The notes beneath the pieces are model-generated. The model was not told the origin of the DNA. It did no database searches and saw only the letters and a program-made list of their open reading frames with translations. From a bacterium (GTDB lineage Bacteria > Actinomycetota > Thermoleophilia > Solirubrobacterales > Solirubrobacteraceae): a DNA stretch of 64,000 nucleotides. The position numbers and the translations under genes are program-made. Of this stretch, positions 50,576-61,356 are shown in pieces. The stretch lies in assembly GCA_021323635.1 (NCBI GenBank), contig JAJPKQ010000025.1, positions 1-64,000 of the forward strand, read 5' to 3'. Numbering within the stretch: position 1 is the first letter of the stretch; every line of letters starts with the position of its first letter.

Positions 50576-51339
50576 CGCGGGCGCATGTGGGCCCAGCGCA
50601 TCGGCCCGGGACGGTGCTCGGAAAGCAGCGCAGCGCGTTGGCGGGCTGTCGCGAAGGCGAGCTCAGGCAGCATCTCGGCGCTGCGGTCCTCACCTTCGAT
50701 CAGCTCGATCTCATGCGTCGCTTCAAAGCGCCCGCAGAGCGTCTCGGTGATCGTCGGATCGAGGAAGTCGTGCAGCTCGACGAGCAGCGGCCACGCGCGC
50801 AGGCGCGGCGCCAGCTGCGGGTCGAGCAGCTCCCGCTCAGCGCCCTCGCAGTCTGAGAGCAGTGCGACGCCGCGCTCGGGAAAGCTCTCGAGAGCGGCCG
50901 GGGTGCACTCCGCGCCCACCGACACCCGCTCGCTGACGCCGTTGCGCTCAGCCAGCGCCGCGCAGCGCTCGCGCGCCCCGCGGTCGATGTCGAAGGCGTG
51001 CACGATCGCCTGCGGCACCCTGACCGCAAAGCCGACCGCGTAGTAGCCCTCCGCGGCGCCGATGTCGATCAGCTGATCGATCCCCAGCGCGACCCACTCC
51101 TCGACAACAGGGGCCAGCTCGCGCTCGTAGGTGCCAAGCAGCTTTGCGACAAGGTCGCCCGAGCTGCTCTCAAGCCCCTCGATGTACTGCATGCCCGCAA
51201 ACGGCCCGTGGCGCACGCCCAGCCCGTAGCGGCGCACGTACTCGATCGTCGCCGGCGTCGTGACCGAAAGGAAGCGACGCGCGCGCAGACGATCGATCTC
51301 GCGCAGGATCCGATCCGGCAGCAGTCCGGAGGGCCGCAT
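50572..51339 (-). CDS. Methyltransferase-like protein
   Basis: The 255-residue protein (MRPSGLLPDRILREIDRL start, one-base overlap with the upstream SDR gene) has a SAM-type Rossmann core: DQLIDIGAAEGYYAVGFAVRVPQAIVHAFDIDRGARERCAALAERNG, VSVGAECTPAAL, GVALLSDCEGAERELLDPQ, PLLVELHDFLDPTITETLCGRF. It is like FkbM/class I enzymes of glycan clusters, with the acidic SDCEGAE motif after strand 4. An N-terminal region of about 70 residues precedes the SAM domain. Substrate unknown. Confidence 0.8.
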   Translation of the reverse strand: MRPSGLLPDRILREIDRLRARRFLSVTTPATIEYVRRYGLGVRHGPFAGMQYIEGLESSSGDLVAKLLGTYERELAPVVEEWVALGIDQLIDIGAAEGYYAVGFAVRVPQAIVHAFDIDRGARERCAALAERNGVSERVSVGAECTPAALESFPERGVALLSDCEGAERELLDPQLAPRLRAWPLLVELHDFLDPTITETLCGRFEATHEIELIEGEDRSAEMLPELAFATARQRAALLSEHRPGPMRWAHMRPR

Positions 51340-52319
51340 CACGATCGGGAGGCTAGCGATCGCAGATCGGCGTCGACCATCCTCGCCACAAGGCCCTCGA
51401 AGGAGAGCTCCGGGCGCCATCCCAGCCTCTCTCTGGCGCGCGCGGGGTCGCCGACCGGGGCGACGGGCTCAGGCGCGCGGCGCAGCGACTCGTCGATCGC
51501 GATGTGCTCCTCGGCGGCGAGGCCGAGGTGCGCAAAGGCCGCCTCGGCGAACTCGCGCACGGTGCGCCCGCTACCGCTGGCGAAGATGTAGTCATCGGGC
51601 CGGTCGGCCTGCAGCGCAAGCCATGCTCCGCGCATCACGTCGCCCGCAAAGGACCAGTCGCGCACCGCATCGAGGTCGCCCAGCGTCACCTGATCGGCGA
51701 GCCCCGCCTTGATCGCCGCCGCCGCCTTGGTGATCTTGCGCGTCACAAAGCTCTCCGGCCGGCGCTCGGACTCGTGGTTGTAGAGGATCCCGCAGGAGAT
51801 GTAGAGGCCATCGTGGCAGCGCAGCTGGGCGCCCAGCTGCCGCACGGCAAGCTTCGCGGCAGCGTAGGGGCTCGCGGGGAAGCACGGCGTCTGCTCGCGC
51901 TGGGGACTCTCCGGTGCGGCGCCGAAGATCGCCGCGGAGCTGGCAAGGAAGGTGCGCGTGTGCGGGCTGCTCTCGCGCACCGCCTCGAGCAGCGCTGCCG
52001 TGGCCACCGCGATCTCCGTGAAGGTCTGAGCGGGCTGCTGCCAGGAGCGCGGGACGAACGATGGCGCGGCAAGGTGGTAGAGCTCATCGGGGCGTAGCTC
52101 CGCCACCGCGCGCGCAAGGCTCTCGCGGTCAGCGAGCTCGCAGCCGATCGTCGCGACCTCCCCGCGCAGGTGCTCGGCGCAGCCGAGGTCCGCCCGCTCG
52201 TCGCGGATCAGACCGGTGACCGCATAGCCGTGTTGCAGCAGCAGCTCAGCGAGAAAGGAGCCGTCCTGACCGCTCAGGCCCGTGATCAGGGCGCTGCGGC
52301 CCTTGGCTGCCCCGCCCAC
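51339..52319 (-). CDS. GMD-like NAD-dependent SDR with altered active site
   Basis: The 326-residue short-chain dehydrogenase (GTG start two bases after gmd) is a paralogue of the preceding gmd: ALITGLSGQDGSFLAELLL (NAD(P) binding), ILYNHESERRPESFVTRKITKAAAAIKAG, GDLDAVRDWSFAGDVMRG. The catalytic Tyr-x-x-x-Lys is kept (SPYAAAKLA), but where gmd has SSSEMFG, with the Glu that abstracts a proton in dehydration, this protein has SSAAIFG. It therefore probably does not dehydrate GDP-mannose. Adjacency to gmd suggests a reductase or epimerase acting on GDP-4-keto-6-deoxymannose, for example to GDP-D-rhamnose. Reaction is inference. Confidence 0.85.
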   Translation of the reverse strand: MGGAAKGRSALITGLSGQDGSFLAELLLQHGYAVTGLIRDERADLGCAEHLRGEVATIGCELADRESLARAVAELRPDELYHLAAPSFVPRSWQQPAQTFTEIAVATAALLEAVRESSPHTRTFLASSAAIFGAAPESPQREQTPCFPASPYAAAKLAVRQLGAQLRCHDGLYISCGILYNHESERRPESFVTRKITKAAAAIKAGLADQVTLGDLDAVRDWSFAGDVMRGAWLALQADRPDDYIFASGSGRTVREFAEAAFAHLGLAAEEHIAIDESLRRAPEPVAPVGDPARARERLGWRPELSFEGLVARMVDADLRSLASRS

Positions 52320-52321
52320 GC

Positions 52322-54429
<2,108 letters not shown>

Positions 54430-54448
54430 CGGCGCTCGGCGCAGGCGC

Positions 54449-55228
54449 TCACGCGCGTTCGTCCCAGATCCGCCACGGCGGCGAGCCGCCCGCCCACAGC
54501 GACTCCAGGTGGCGGCGATCGCGCAGCGTGTCCATCGCCTCCCAGAAGCCCTCGTGGCGGTAGGCGGCAAGCTCGCCAGCGGCCGCCAGCGCGCGCAGCG
54601 GCTCGCGCTCGAAGACGCTCTGATCGGAGTCCAGGTACTCGCCGATGCGCGGCGAGAGGACGAAGAAGCCGCCGTTCACCCAGCGCCCGTCGCCGCGGGG
54701 CTTCTCCTCGAAGGAGCTCACACGCGCGCGCTCCAGCTCGATCGCCCCGTAGCGCCCGCGCGGCTGCACCGCGGTGACGGTCGCGATCCGCCCCTCGCGG
54801 CGGTGGCAGGCAAGCAGCGCCCCAAGGTCGATGTCGGCGAGGCCATCGCCGTAGGTGAAGCAGAACTCCTCCTCGCCGAGCAGCGGCAGCACGCGGCGCA
54901 GCCGCCCTCCCGTCTGGGTGTGCTCGCCCGTGTCGATCACCGCGACCCGCCAGCGCTCGCGCGGGTCGCCCGCAAGCTCGATCGTGCCCGCGCCAAGGTC
55001 GAAGGTCGCATCGGCGCTGTGCAGGCGATAGTTGGCAAAGTACTCCTTGATCACGTAGCCCTTGTAGCCGGCGCAGATCACAAACTCCTCGATCCCCTGC
55101 GCGGCGTAGATCTTCATGATGTGCCAGAGGATCGGCCGCCCCCCGATCTCGACCATCGGCTTGGGCCTCAGCGCGGTCTCCTCCGCCAGGCGCGAGCCGC
55201 TTCCGCCCGCAAGGATCACTGCCTTCAC
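54449..55228 (-). CDS. rfbF: Glucose-1-phosphate cytidylyltransferase
   Basis: Forms CDP-glucose from glucose-1-phosphate and CTP. The 259-residue nucleotidyltransferase has MKAVILAGGSGSRLAEETALRPKPMVEIGG (the SRL(A/S)EET and KPMVEIGG motifs define the RfbF group), RPILWHIMKIYAAQGI, FCFTYGDGLADIDL (metal-binding Asp) and GFWEAMDTLRDRRHLE. It starts leaderless: TACGCT lies six bases before the ATG. First gene of the leftward rfbF-rfbG-gmd-SDR-methyltransferase run. Confidence 0.96.
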   Translation of the reverse strand: MKAVILAGGSGSRLAEETALRPKPMVEIGGRPILWHIMKIYAAQGIEEFVICAGYKGYVIKEYFANYRLHSADATFDLGAGTIELAGDPRERWRVAVIDTGEHTQTGGRLRRVLPLLGEEEFCFTYGDGLADIDLGALLACHRREGRIATVTAVQPRGRYGAIELERARVSSFEEKPRGDGRWVNGGFFVLSPRIGEYLDSDQSVFEREPLRALAAAGELAAYRHEGFWEAMDTLRDRRHLESLWAGGSPPWRIWDERA

Positions 55229-55234
55229 GCGCGC

Positions 55235-55240
55235 AGCGTA
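55235..55240 (-). promoter_or_regulatory. -10 hexamer of rfbF (leaderless)
   Basis: TACGCT on the minus strand, six bases before ATG 55228. The plus strand has a matching TACGCT at 55274-55279 for the divergent monooxygenase; together they form an 8-bp inverted repeat, AGCGTAGC/GCTACGCT. Confidence 0.6.
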
Positions 55241-55309
55241 GCTGCCTGCCGCTGTCGGCGTGGCGGCGAGCGCTACGCTGGCCGGGAGGACGTCTGGTCA
55301 GGCACGAGA

Positions 55310-56896
55310 ATGTCAGCGGCAAGCGAGCACCACCGGATCGTGATCCTTGGCGCCGGCTTTGCCGGGCTCGCCGCGGCGATCCGCTGCAAGCGCGCGGGGA
55401 TCGATGACTTCGTGGTCCTCGAGCGCGCCGCGCAGCTGGGTGGGACCTGGCGCGACAACACATACCCGGGCTGCGCCTGCGATGTGCCCTCCCACCTCTA
55501 CTCGCTCTCGCGCGCGACCAAGGGGGACTGGTCGCAGAAGTACTCCTCCGGCGCTGAGATCCGCGCCTACCTGCAGGACGTTGCAGAGCGCGAGGGGCTG
55601 ATCCCCCACATCCGCTTCGGCGCTGAGGTGAGCGCGGCGCGCTACCTGCGCTCGCGCTGCCGCTGGCAGATCGACGCCGCGGGGCAGCGCTATGAGGCGC
55701 AGGTGTTCATCGCCGCGCCAGGGCCGCTCAGCGACCCGCGCATCCCTCAAATCGAGGGCATCGAGCGCTTCTCCGGCGAGCTCTTCCACAGCGCTCGCTA
55801 CCGCCACGACGTGCCCATCGCAGGCAGGCGGGTCGCGGTGGTGGGAACCGGCGCGACCGCGGTCCAGCTGGTGCCGCGCCTGGCGCTCAGCGCCGGCGAG
55901 CTGCTCGTCTTCCAGCGCACGCCCGCGTGGGTGCTGCCGGTGCGAAACCACCCGATCCCGCCGCTCGCCCGCGCGCTGCTCTCGCGCCTGCCGCCGCTGC
56001 GATACGCCCTGCGCGCGCAGATCTACTGCAGCCGCGAGCTGCTCGTGCCGCTGCTGCTGCATCCACGGCTCGGGCGCCTCGCCGAGCGCAGCGCCCGGCG
56101 CCATCTCCACGAGCAGGTCGCAGATCCCGCGCTGCGCGCCGCCCTTACGCCGAGCTTCCCGATCGGCTGCAAGCGGATCCTGCTCTCAAACGACTACTAC
56201 CCCGCGCTCGGGCGCCCGAACGTAGCGCTTGTGAGCGATCCGATCGTCGCCTTCACCAGCGACGGCCTGCGCACGCGCGCCGAGGGCGGCCGCGAGCGCG
56301 AGCACCAGCTCGACGTGGTGATCCTCGCAACGGGCTTTCGCGCAACGGAGATCCCGCTTGCGCAGCACATCTACGGCAGCGACGGGCGCAGCCTCGCGGA
56401 GGTCTGGGCGGGCAGCCCGCGCGCCTACCTCGGCGCCTGCGTGCCCGGCTTCCCCTCCCTCTACCTGCTCTACGGCCCCAACACCAACCTCGGCCACACA
56501 TCTGTCATCTTCATGATCGAGTCCCAGCTCAACCACCTGATGGGCGCGATCGCCGCGATGGGCCGCCGGGGCGCCGAGGGCTTCGACGTGCGTGAGGACG
56601 TCTACGCCCGCTACAACGCCCGCCTGCAGCGCGCCTTTGCGGGCACCGCTTGGTCGCAGGGCGCCTGTCGCTCCTGGTATATCGATGCGAACGGCACGAA
56701 CTCCTCGATCTGGCCGCACTCCACGCTGCTCTTCCACCTGCGCACGCGTCGCTTCGACCCCCGTGCCTACACCTTCCTGCAACGCTCGGCCACGGACGAC
56801 GCTCAGGGGATCGAGCGTCAAGCCACAATCCGTGCAGAGGCATTAGCGACCGGCGCCTCTGCTAAACGTCTGTTCGATCCCCATACCTCCAGCTAA
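55310..56896 (+). CDS. Flavin-containing (Baeyer-Villiger-type) monooxygenase
   Basis: The 528-residue FAD/NADPH enzyme has two dinucleotide-binding motifs (VILGAGFAGLAAAI near residue 12; VAVVGTGATAVQLVP near 180), GTWRDNTYPGCACDVPSHLYSLS, and GPNTNLGHTSVIFMIESQLNHL typical of 4-hydroxyacetophenone/cyclohexanone-type oxygenases. The BVMO fingerprint FxGxxxHxxxW appears as FSGELFHSARY, with Tyr replacing Trp. ATG 55310 is chosen because upstream codons read as antisense of rfbF. The substrate could be a ketone, a steroid-like compound or a xenobiotic. It is not evidently part of the glycan pathway. Confidence 0.88.
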   Translation: MSAASEHHRIVILGAGFAGLAAAIRCKRAGIDDFVVLERAAQLGGTWRDNTYPGCACDVPSHLYSLSRATKGDWSQKYSSGAEIRAYLQDVAEREGLIPHIRFGAEVSAARYLRSRCRWQIDAAGQRYEAQVFIAAPGPLSDPRIPQIEGIERFSGELFHSARYRHDVPIAGRRVAVVGTGATAVQLVPRLALSAGELLVFQRTPAWVLPVRNHPIPPLARALLSRLPPLRYALRAQIYCSRELLVPLLLHPRLGRLAERSARRHLHEQVADPALRAALTPSFPIGCKRILLSNDYYPALGRPNVALVSDPIVAFTSDGLRTRAEGGREREHQLDVVILATGFRATEIPLAQHIYGSDGRSLAEVWAGSPRAYLGACVPGFPSLYLLYGPNTNLGHTSVIFMIESQLNHLMGAIAAMGRRGAEGFDVREDVYARYNARLQRAFAGTAWSQGACRSWYIDANGTNSSIWPHSTLLFHLRTRRFDPRAYTFLQRSATDDAQGIERQATIRAEALATGASAKRLFDPHTSS

Positions 56897-57027
56897 GGCG
56901 AGTCGGCCGGCCGGCCGACGCAAGCTCAGAGCACGATCTGCGTTTGCGGTCTGCCAGGTCTGCGCGGCAAGCCCGCGCAGATCCGTCCCCTTCCCCACAG
57001 AGAGCATCCCAACAGGAGGTTCGTCCA

Positions 57028-57438
57028 ATGCCAAGCCCCGTCGATCTCGACAAGGAGTCCGGCCGAGCCGCCAGCGGCGTGCCGATTCGCGTCGCCGAGC
57101 GCGAGCTAGACGAGCGCACAGTCGAGGTTGCGGTGGCGGGCGAGCTTGACCTTGCAACCGCTCCGCACCTGAAGTGGCCGCTGCTTGACGCTCTGCGCGC
57201 CGGGCGCACGAACCTGCTCGTCAACCTCTCCCAGGTGACCTTCATCGACTCGACCGCGCTGAGCGTGCTGGTGGGGGTCAAGCGCAAGCTGCCGATCAGC
57301 ACGCGGATGGCGCTCGTCTGCACGAATGAGTCTGTCCTGCGCATCTTCACGATCGCGGGCCTCGACGGCGTCTTTGCGATCTTCCCGAGCGTCGAAGACG
57401 CGCTCGAGCACCTGCGCGGCGACTCCGATCGCAGCTGA
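57028..57438 (+). CDS. STAS-domain anti-sigma factor antagonist
   Basis: The 136-residue protein (AGGAGG eight bases before the ATG) is an RsbV/SpoIIAA-type antagonist. The STAS core includes VEVAVAGELDLATAPHLKWPLLDALRAGRTNLLVNLSQVTFIDSTALSVLVGVKRKL, with the phosphorylatable Ser in the DSTAL motif, and VFAIFPSVEDALEHL at the C-terminus. When unphosphorylated it would bind the kinase encoded two genes downstream and release its sigma factor. It heads a four-gene operon with a PP2C phosphatase 12 bases on. The partner sigma factor is not in the window. Confidence 0.92.
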   Translation: MPSPVDLDKESGRAASGVPIRVAERELDERTVEVAVAGELDLATAPHLKWPLLDALRAGRTNLLVNLSQVTFIDSTALSVLVGVKRKLPISTRMALVCTNESVLRIFTIAGLDGVFAIFPSVEDALEHLRGDSDRS

Positions 57439-57450
57439 GGCGACCGCGCG

Positions 57451-59463
57451 ATGCCCGCCCGCCCAAGCCGCCAGGAGCAGAGCCCCGAGCGCGACGCCCG
57501 CCACAGTGAGCGCAGCGGGCTGCGCACTGGGCGGCTGCGGAGGCTCGCGCGCGGGCGCGCCTTGACGGGCCTGCTGCTCGCTGCCGCGGCGCTGAACGCG
57601 ACAAGCGCGCTGGCGGCGCCACACAGCGCCCCCGGCGAAGGGATCTCCTCGGGCAGCCCCCACGGCGCCCAGGAAGCCGGACAGAGCGCGCCTGCAAGCG
57701 CCCCGCACAGCGCCCCCGGCGAAGGCGAAGGTGCCGCGGTCGCGCCGACGCCGGTGAGCCAGCAGGGCGCAGCGCCAGCGGGCGAAGCGCAGGTCGCCGC
57801 CTCGACGCCGGGCGCCGGCGCCGAAAGCCGAGCTGCCGCAGCCGGCGAGCCAGCCGGCGCCGGCTCCTCAGCGCCAGCCGGTCACGGTCGCGCCAGCGAT
57901 GAATCGACGCTGCCGACCGCGCCGAGCGGCCCTTCTGCAAGCGGCAGCAGCGCCGCTGCGCCGTCAGGCTCTGCGTCCAGCAGCGGCCCTGCGCCGGCGC
58001 CGCCGGCAGCCCCGACAGCGACCCAGCCAGGAACAGCTGCCTCGACGACCGCCAGCAGCCATCACGCCGCCCGCGCCGGCGCCCGCAGGCGCGGCGCCTC
58101 CGCCGCCGGCGCCTCCGCTCTCAGCGGTCGCCGGTCGCGCCGTGTGCAGGCACACCCCGCAACGCTGACTGCGACTGCGGCCGGCCCGGTCGCGAGCGCA
58201 GGCGCCGCCCAGCAGCGCGGCGAGTCCGCGCAGCGCGACACCCATCAGGCCCGGCAGCCCAGCGGGCTCAACCCGATACCGACCGTCGAACGGATCGTGC
58301 ACTCCGTTCCGCGCCCGATCTGGCTGATGATGGCGATCCTCGCCGCCCTCTCGGCGCTGCTTGGCATGCGCTCCATCCTGGCAAACGTCCGTGCCCGGCG
58401 CAGCGAGCGCGAGCGCGAGCTGTTGGCCCGCGCCGTGGGCACCCTGCAGGGAGCGCTGCTGCCAGCGGTGCCCGAGAGCGTCGCGGGCATCGGCACCTCA
58501 GTCGCCTACCGCCCCGCCGAAGGACCGGGCGCCGGCGGGGACTTCTACGACATCTTCGCGCTGCCGGACGGGCGGCTGGGCGTGATCGTGGGCGATGTCG
58601 CCGGCCACGGCGAGGAGGCGCTGCCCAAGACCGCGCTCCTGCGCTACACCCTGCGCACCTATCTGGACAGCGGCCTGCCGCCGCGCTCGGCGCTTGCGGC
58701 CGCCGCCGCCGGCCTCGACGAGCGCCTGGAGGGAGCGATCGCCACCGCGCTGCTCGCCGTGCTGGACGCGCGCACCGGGCTGCTCGTCTACGCATCCGCG
58801 GGCCACCCGCCGCCGCTGATCGTGGGCGCCCCGGAGATCGAGCCGCTGCTTGCCGCCGCGGCGCCACCGATCGGCACAGGCGTGCGCACCGGCATGCGCC
58901 AGACGGAGCTGCAGCTTGCGCCAGGCGCCCAGATCTGCTTCTACACCGATGGGCTCGTCGAGGCGCGCAGCCGCGGCGAGCTGCTCGGCGTGACCCGCGT
59001 CAGGGAGGAGCTGGAAGCGCTCGGCGAGGCTGCAAGCGCGCCTGCGCTGCTCGAGCGCGTCGCCGCGCTCGCCGATCAGCGCCCCGACGACATGGCAACC
59101 TGCCTGCTCACCCTGCCCGGCAACACCGCCGCAGCGCGCGCAAGCGGCCCGCTGCGACGCACAGAGGAGCTCGAGGTCGACCGCAGCGCGGCCGCAAGCT
59201 CGCGACCGGCGCTGTTCCTGACCGCCGCCGGGCTCTCAGCCGAGCGCTCCGCTGAAGCGCTCAGCGCCCTGCGCCTGGTCCTGCGCGAGGCCTCGAGCGC
59301 GTTGCTGCGTGTCAGCGCGCCGGCCGCTGCCGGCACGGAGGTTGAGATCTTCCCGATCGCAGGCTCGATCGTTCAGCTCAATCCCGGCGCCACCGCCACG
59401 TGGCTGCTCGATGGCGCCCTCGCCGCACAGCCGGCAGCCGCGCTCGAGGAGGGCCTCTCGTGA
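57451..59463 (+). CDS. Membrane-anchored PP2C (SpoIIE-type) phosphatase
   Basis: The 670-residue protein has a basic cytosolic head, a first hydrophobic segment (about 39-56), an Ala/Pro/Ser/Gly-rich disordered stretch (about 57-285) presumably outside the cell, a second membrane helix (about 290-311), then a PP2C/RsbU domain (about 345-560): YRPAEGPGAGGDFYDIF, GRLGVIVGDVAGHGEEA, YASAGHPPPLIV, ICFYTDGLVEAR, RPDDMATCLLTLPG. These carry the acidic metal-binding residues. A further 100-residue C-terminal part resembles a histidine-kinase-like ATPase remnant. It would dephosphorylate the STAS protein upstream. A 20-bp exact direct repeat (57622-57641 and 57706-57725) lies in the disordered region. 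Confidence 0.9.
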   Translation: MPARPSRQEQSPERDARHSERSGLRTGRLRRLARGRALTGLLLAAAALNATSALAAPHSAPGEGISSGSPHGAQEAGQSAPASAPHSAPGEGEGAAVAPTPVSQQGAAPAGEAQVAASTPGAGAESRAAAAGEPAGAGSSAPAGHGRASDESTLPTAPSGPSASGSSAAAPSGSASSSGPAPAPPAAPTATQPGTAASTTASSHHAARAGARRRGASAAGASALSGRRSRRVQAHPATLTATAAGPVASAGAAQQRGESAQRDTHQARQPSGLNPIPTVERIVHSVPRPIWLMMAILAALSALLGMRSILANVRARRSERERELLARAVGTLQGALLPAVPESVAGIGTSVAYRPAEGPGAGGDFYDIFALPDGRLGVIVGDVAGHGEEALPKTALLRYTLRTYLDSGLPPRSALAAAAAGLDERLEGAIATALLAVLDARTGLLVYASAGHPPPLIVGAPEIEPLLAAAAPPIGTGVRTGMRQTELQLAPGAQICFYTDGLVEARSRGELLGVTRVREELEALGEAASAPALLERVAALADQRPDDMATCLLTLPGNTAAARASGPLRRTEELEVDRSAAASSRPALFLTAAGLSAERSAEALSALRLVLREASSALLRVSAPAAAGTEVEIFPIAGSIVQLNPGATATWLLDGALAAQPAAALEEGLS

Positions 59464-60080
59464 GACGCGCAGGGGCACCGACCAAGCCGCGGCAGGCTGC
59501 GATCAGCGACCTCGAATCCCAGGTGCGCCGCTTTCTGCCGCACCGCGAGCGACCGCGCAGCGTGCTTCCAGAGCACCCTCACGAGCCCGATCAGGGGCTC
59601 GATCACAGCCAGGCGGGAGCGGTGCTTGCCGAGCTGCAGCTGCGCCTGCCCGCACGCGCCGAGCGCATCGCCTACGTGCGATCGTGCGTGCGCTCGCTCG
59701 GCGAGGCGCTTGAGCTCGAGGAGCAGTCGATCGCGGACATCGGCCTGGCCGTAACCGAGGCCTGCACCAACGTCGTCCTGCACGCCTACCCCGGCGATCG
59801 CAGCGAGGGCCCGCTCTGCCTGCACGCCCGCGCCACGCGCCGCGAACGCGGCGGCATCGAGCTGACGGTGTGCGTCCGCGACAGCGGCCGCGGCCTGCAG
59901 GCGCGGCCTGAGCGGGCGCTTCCGGTCGGCCATCCTGAGCGTACCGGTCTGGGCGTCGGCATCCGCCTGATGCGCGCGCTCGCCAAGAGCGTCAGCCTGC
60001 GCAGCGACCACAGCGGCGCGACCGAGGTGGCGATGACCTTTCTGCCGCGCGAGCGCGTCGCTGCCGGGAGGGTGATCTAG
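59460..60080 (+). CDS. Anti-sigma factor serine kinase (RsbW-like HATPase)
   Basis: The 206-residue protein starts at GTG 59460, overlapping the phosphatase stop by four bases. The first 60 residues are basic and disordered. The GHKL ATPase fold follows: RIAYVRSCVRSLGEALELEEQSIADIGLAVTEACTNVVLHAYP (N-box, with the Mg-coordinating Asn), LTVCVRDSGRGL (G1), GLGVGIRLMRALAKSVSL (G2). Such kinases phosphorylate a STAS antagonist and sequester a sigma factor. With its neighbours it makes a full partner-switching set minus the sigma gene. Confidence 0.92.
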   Translation: MRRAGAPTKPRQAAISDLESQVRRFLPHRERPRSVLPEHPHEPDQGLDHSQAGAVLAELQLRLPARAERIAYVRSCVRSLGEALELEEQSIADIGLAVTEACTNVVLHAYPGDRSEGPLCLHARATRRERGGIELTVCVRDSGRGLQARPERALPVGHPERTGLGVGIRLMRALAKSVSLRSDHSGATEVAMTFLPRERVAAGRVI

Positions 60081-60082
60081 CG

Positions 60083-60550
60083 ATGGCGAAGGTTGCGCTC
60101 TCCAGCGAGGCGACGATGGTGCTCGGCCTTGCCGGCACCGCGCTCCCCTTCGCAGGCAGCCGCACCGAGGAGGCCGAGCGCTGGCTGCGCGTGCTGCGCC
60201 TGCACGGCTCGGTGAGCGCGCCGCTGCAGGCGGTCGGGATCGGCGAGGAGCCCGTCGAGGCTCCCGAGCGCCCCGCGATCGAGCGCCCCCCGGCGGAGCA
60301 GGCGCCCGCCCCACAAGATGCGGGCAGCCAGCAGCGGGTGATCGAGATCGTCACAGCGCGCGCGCTTGCGCGGGCGCAGCAGCGCGGCGCGAGCGTCGCG
60401 CAGACCACCGACATCCTCGTCGGAGCGATCGAGCACTATCGCCAGGACTTCGACCGCGTGCTCGAGGCCTTCGGGACCGACCGCGAGGAGGTGCTCGCAA
60501 GCGTCGCCGCCCACGAGCGCAGCGGCGCACAGGAGCGCACCGAGGTCTGA
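60083..60550 (+). CDS. Clp-R (ClpN)-like domain protein in the partner-switching operon
   Basis: The 155-residue protein starts two bases after the kinase stop. Residues about 86-145 (RVIEIVTARALARAQQRGASVAQTTDILVGAIEHYRQDFDRVLEAFGTDREEVLA) match the Clp-R repeat pattern: paired helices, then a conserved hL-L region and a gvD-x-x-x-L end. The N-terminal half contains SRTEEAERWLRVLRLHG and a Pro/Glu-rich linker and may be a second, degenerate repeat. There is no AAA+ ATPase. It could be an adaptor or a decoy for Clp proteases, or bind one of the operon's proteins; function unknown. Confidence 0.65.
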   Translation: MAKVALSSEATMVLGLAGTALPFAGSRTEEAERWLRVLRLHGSVSAPLQAVGIGEEPVEAPERPAIERPPAEQAPAPQDAGSQQRVIEIVTARALARAQQRGASVAQTTDILVGAIEHYRQDFDRVLEAFGTDREEVLASVAAHERSGAQERTEV

Positions 60551-60558
60551 GAGGGCGC

Positions 60559-61356
60559 TCAGCTGCCGCGTTCGGCGCTGCGCAGGCCGAGGCGCGCCCA
60601 GAGCGAGAAGAGGCCGATCAGCACGAGCGCCAAGCCGAAGGCGAGCGCCAGCTGCGTCGGGCGTCCCGCGATCAGGCCGCGTCCGGCCTCCAGGAAGAAC
60701 GTTGCCGGGTTGACGCTCGCGACCGCGTGAATCCACCCCTTGAGCAGGCCCAGCGGAACGTAGACCGGGGCCAGGAAGAGGATCAGGAAGACCGGCGTCT
60801 GCATCAGCGGCCCCGCCTGGATGCTGCGAAAGCGAAACGCGATCCCCGCCGCCCAGCCATAGCCTACGAAGACCAGCAGCGCCGCCAGGCCGTAGAGGCC
60901 GAAGACCTCGACGCCATCACCGGTCACCTGCATTCCGGCGGCGAGCGCCACGCCGGTCACGACCGTGAGGGTGACGGTCGCGCGCGTCAGCGCCACCAGG
61001 GCGTAGCCGAGCGCGATCCCGCGCCGATCAGCGGCCGCGATCATCAGCCGCCGCGCAAAGCCGCTCTCGAAGTCGAAGGCAAGCGAGAAGCCGGTGAACA
61101 ATCCCGCGAACATCGCCGACTGCAGCAGCACGAAGACGAACTGAAAGGCGGTGTAGCCGGCTGGGAAGTGGAAGCCGGGAGCACCGCCGAGCGCTGAGAG
61201 CCCGCCCGCAAAGGCAGCCAGGAAGATGAGCGGGAAGACAAGCGAGGGCACGAACAGCTCGGGTCGGCGCACATAGGTTCTGAGGTTGCGCCAGGCGATC
61301 GCCCGCGCGACCGCCCAGATCCCGCCCTGCGAGCTCTGCGCCGCGCTCCCGCTCAC
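60559..61356 (-). CDS. ABC-2 type exporter permease
   Basis: The 265-residue membrane protein has a hydrophilic N-terminus then six hydrophobic helices: RRPELFVPSLVFPLIFLAAFAGGL, FVFVLLQSAMFAGLFTGFSLAFDFESGFARRLMIAAADRRGIALGYAL, and FLILFLAPVYVPLGLLKGWIHAVASVNPATFFLEAGRGLIAG. The FARRL(M) coupling segment and C-terminal NPATFFLEA motif are typical of DrrB-type permeases. Its start overlaps the other permease stop by four bases. The two permeases probably form a heterodimer with the ATPase at 62-63 kb. Confidence 0.9.
   Translation of the reverse strand: MSGSAAQSSQGGIWAVARAIAWRNLRTYVRRPELFVPSLVFPLIFLAAFAGGLSALGGAPGFHFPAGYTAFQFVFVLLQSAMFAGLFTGFSLAFDFESGFARRLMIAAADRRGIALGYALVALTRATVTLTVVTGVALAAGMQVTGDGVEVFGLYGLAALLVFVGYGWAAGIAFRFRSIQAGPLMQTPVFLILFLAPVYVPLGLLKGWIHAVASVNPATFFLEAGRGLIAGRPTQLALAFGLALVLIGLFSLWARLGLRSAERGS

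Noticed and set aside
56862-56890. A TTCGATCCCC string that resembles a tRNA T-loop
   Set aside because: No matching acceptor, D or anticodon stems around it; it is the coding end of the monooxygenase.
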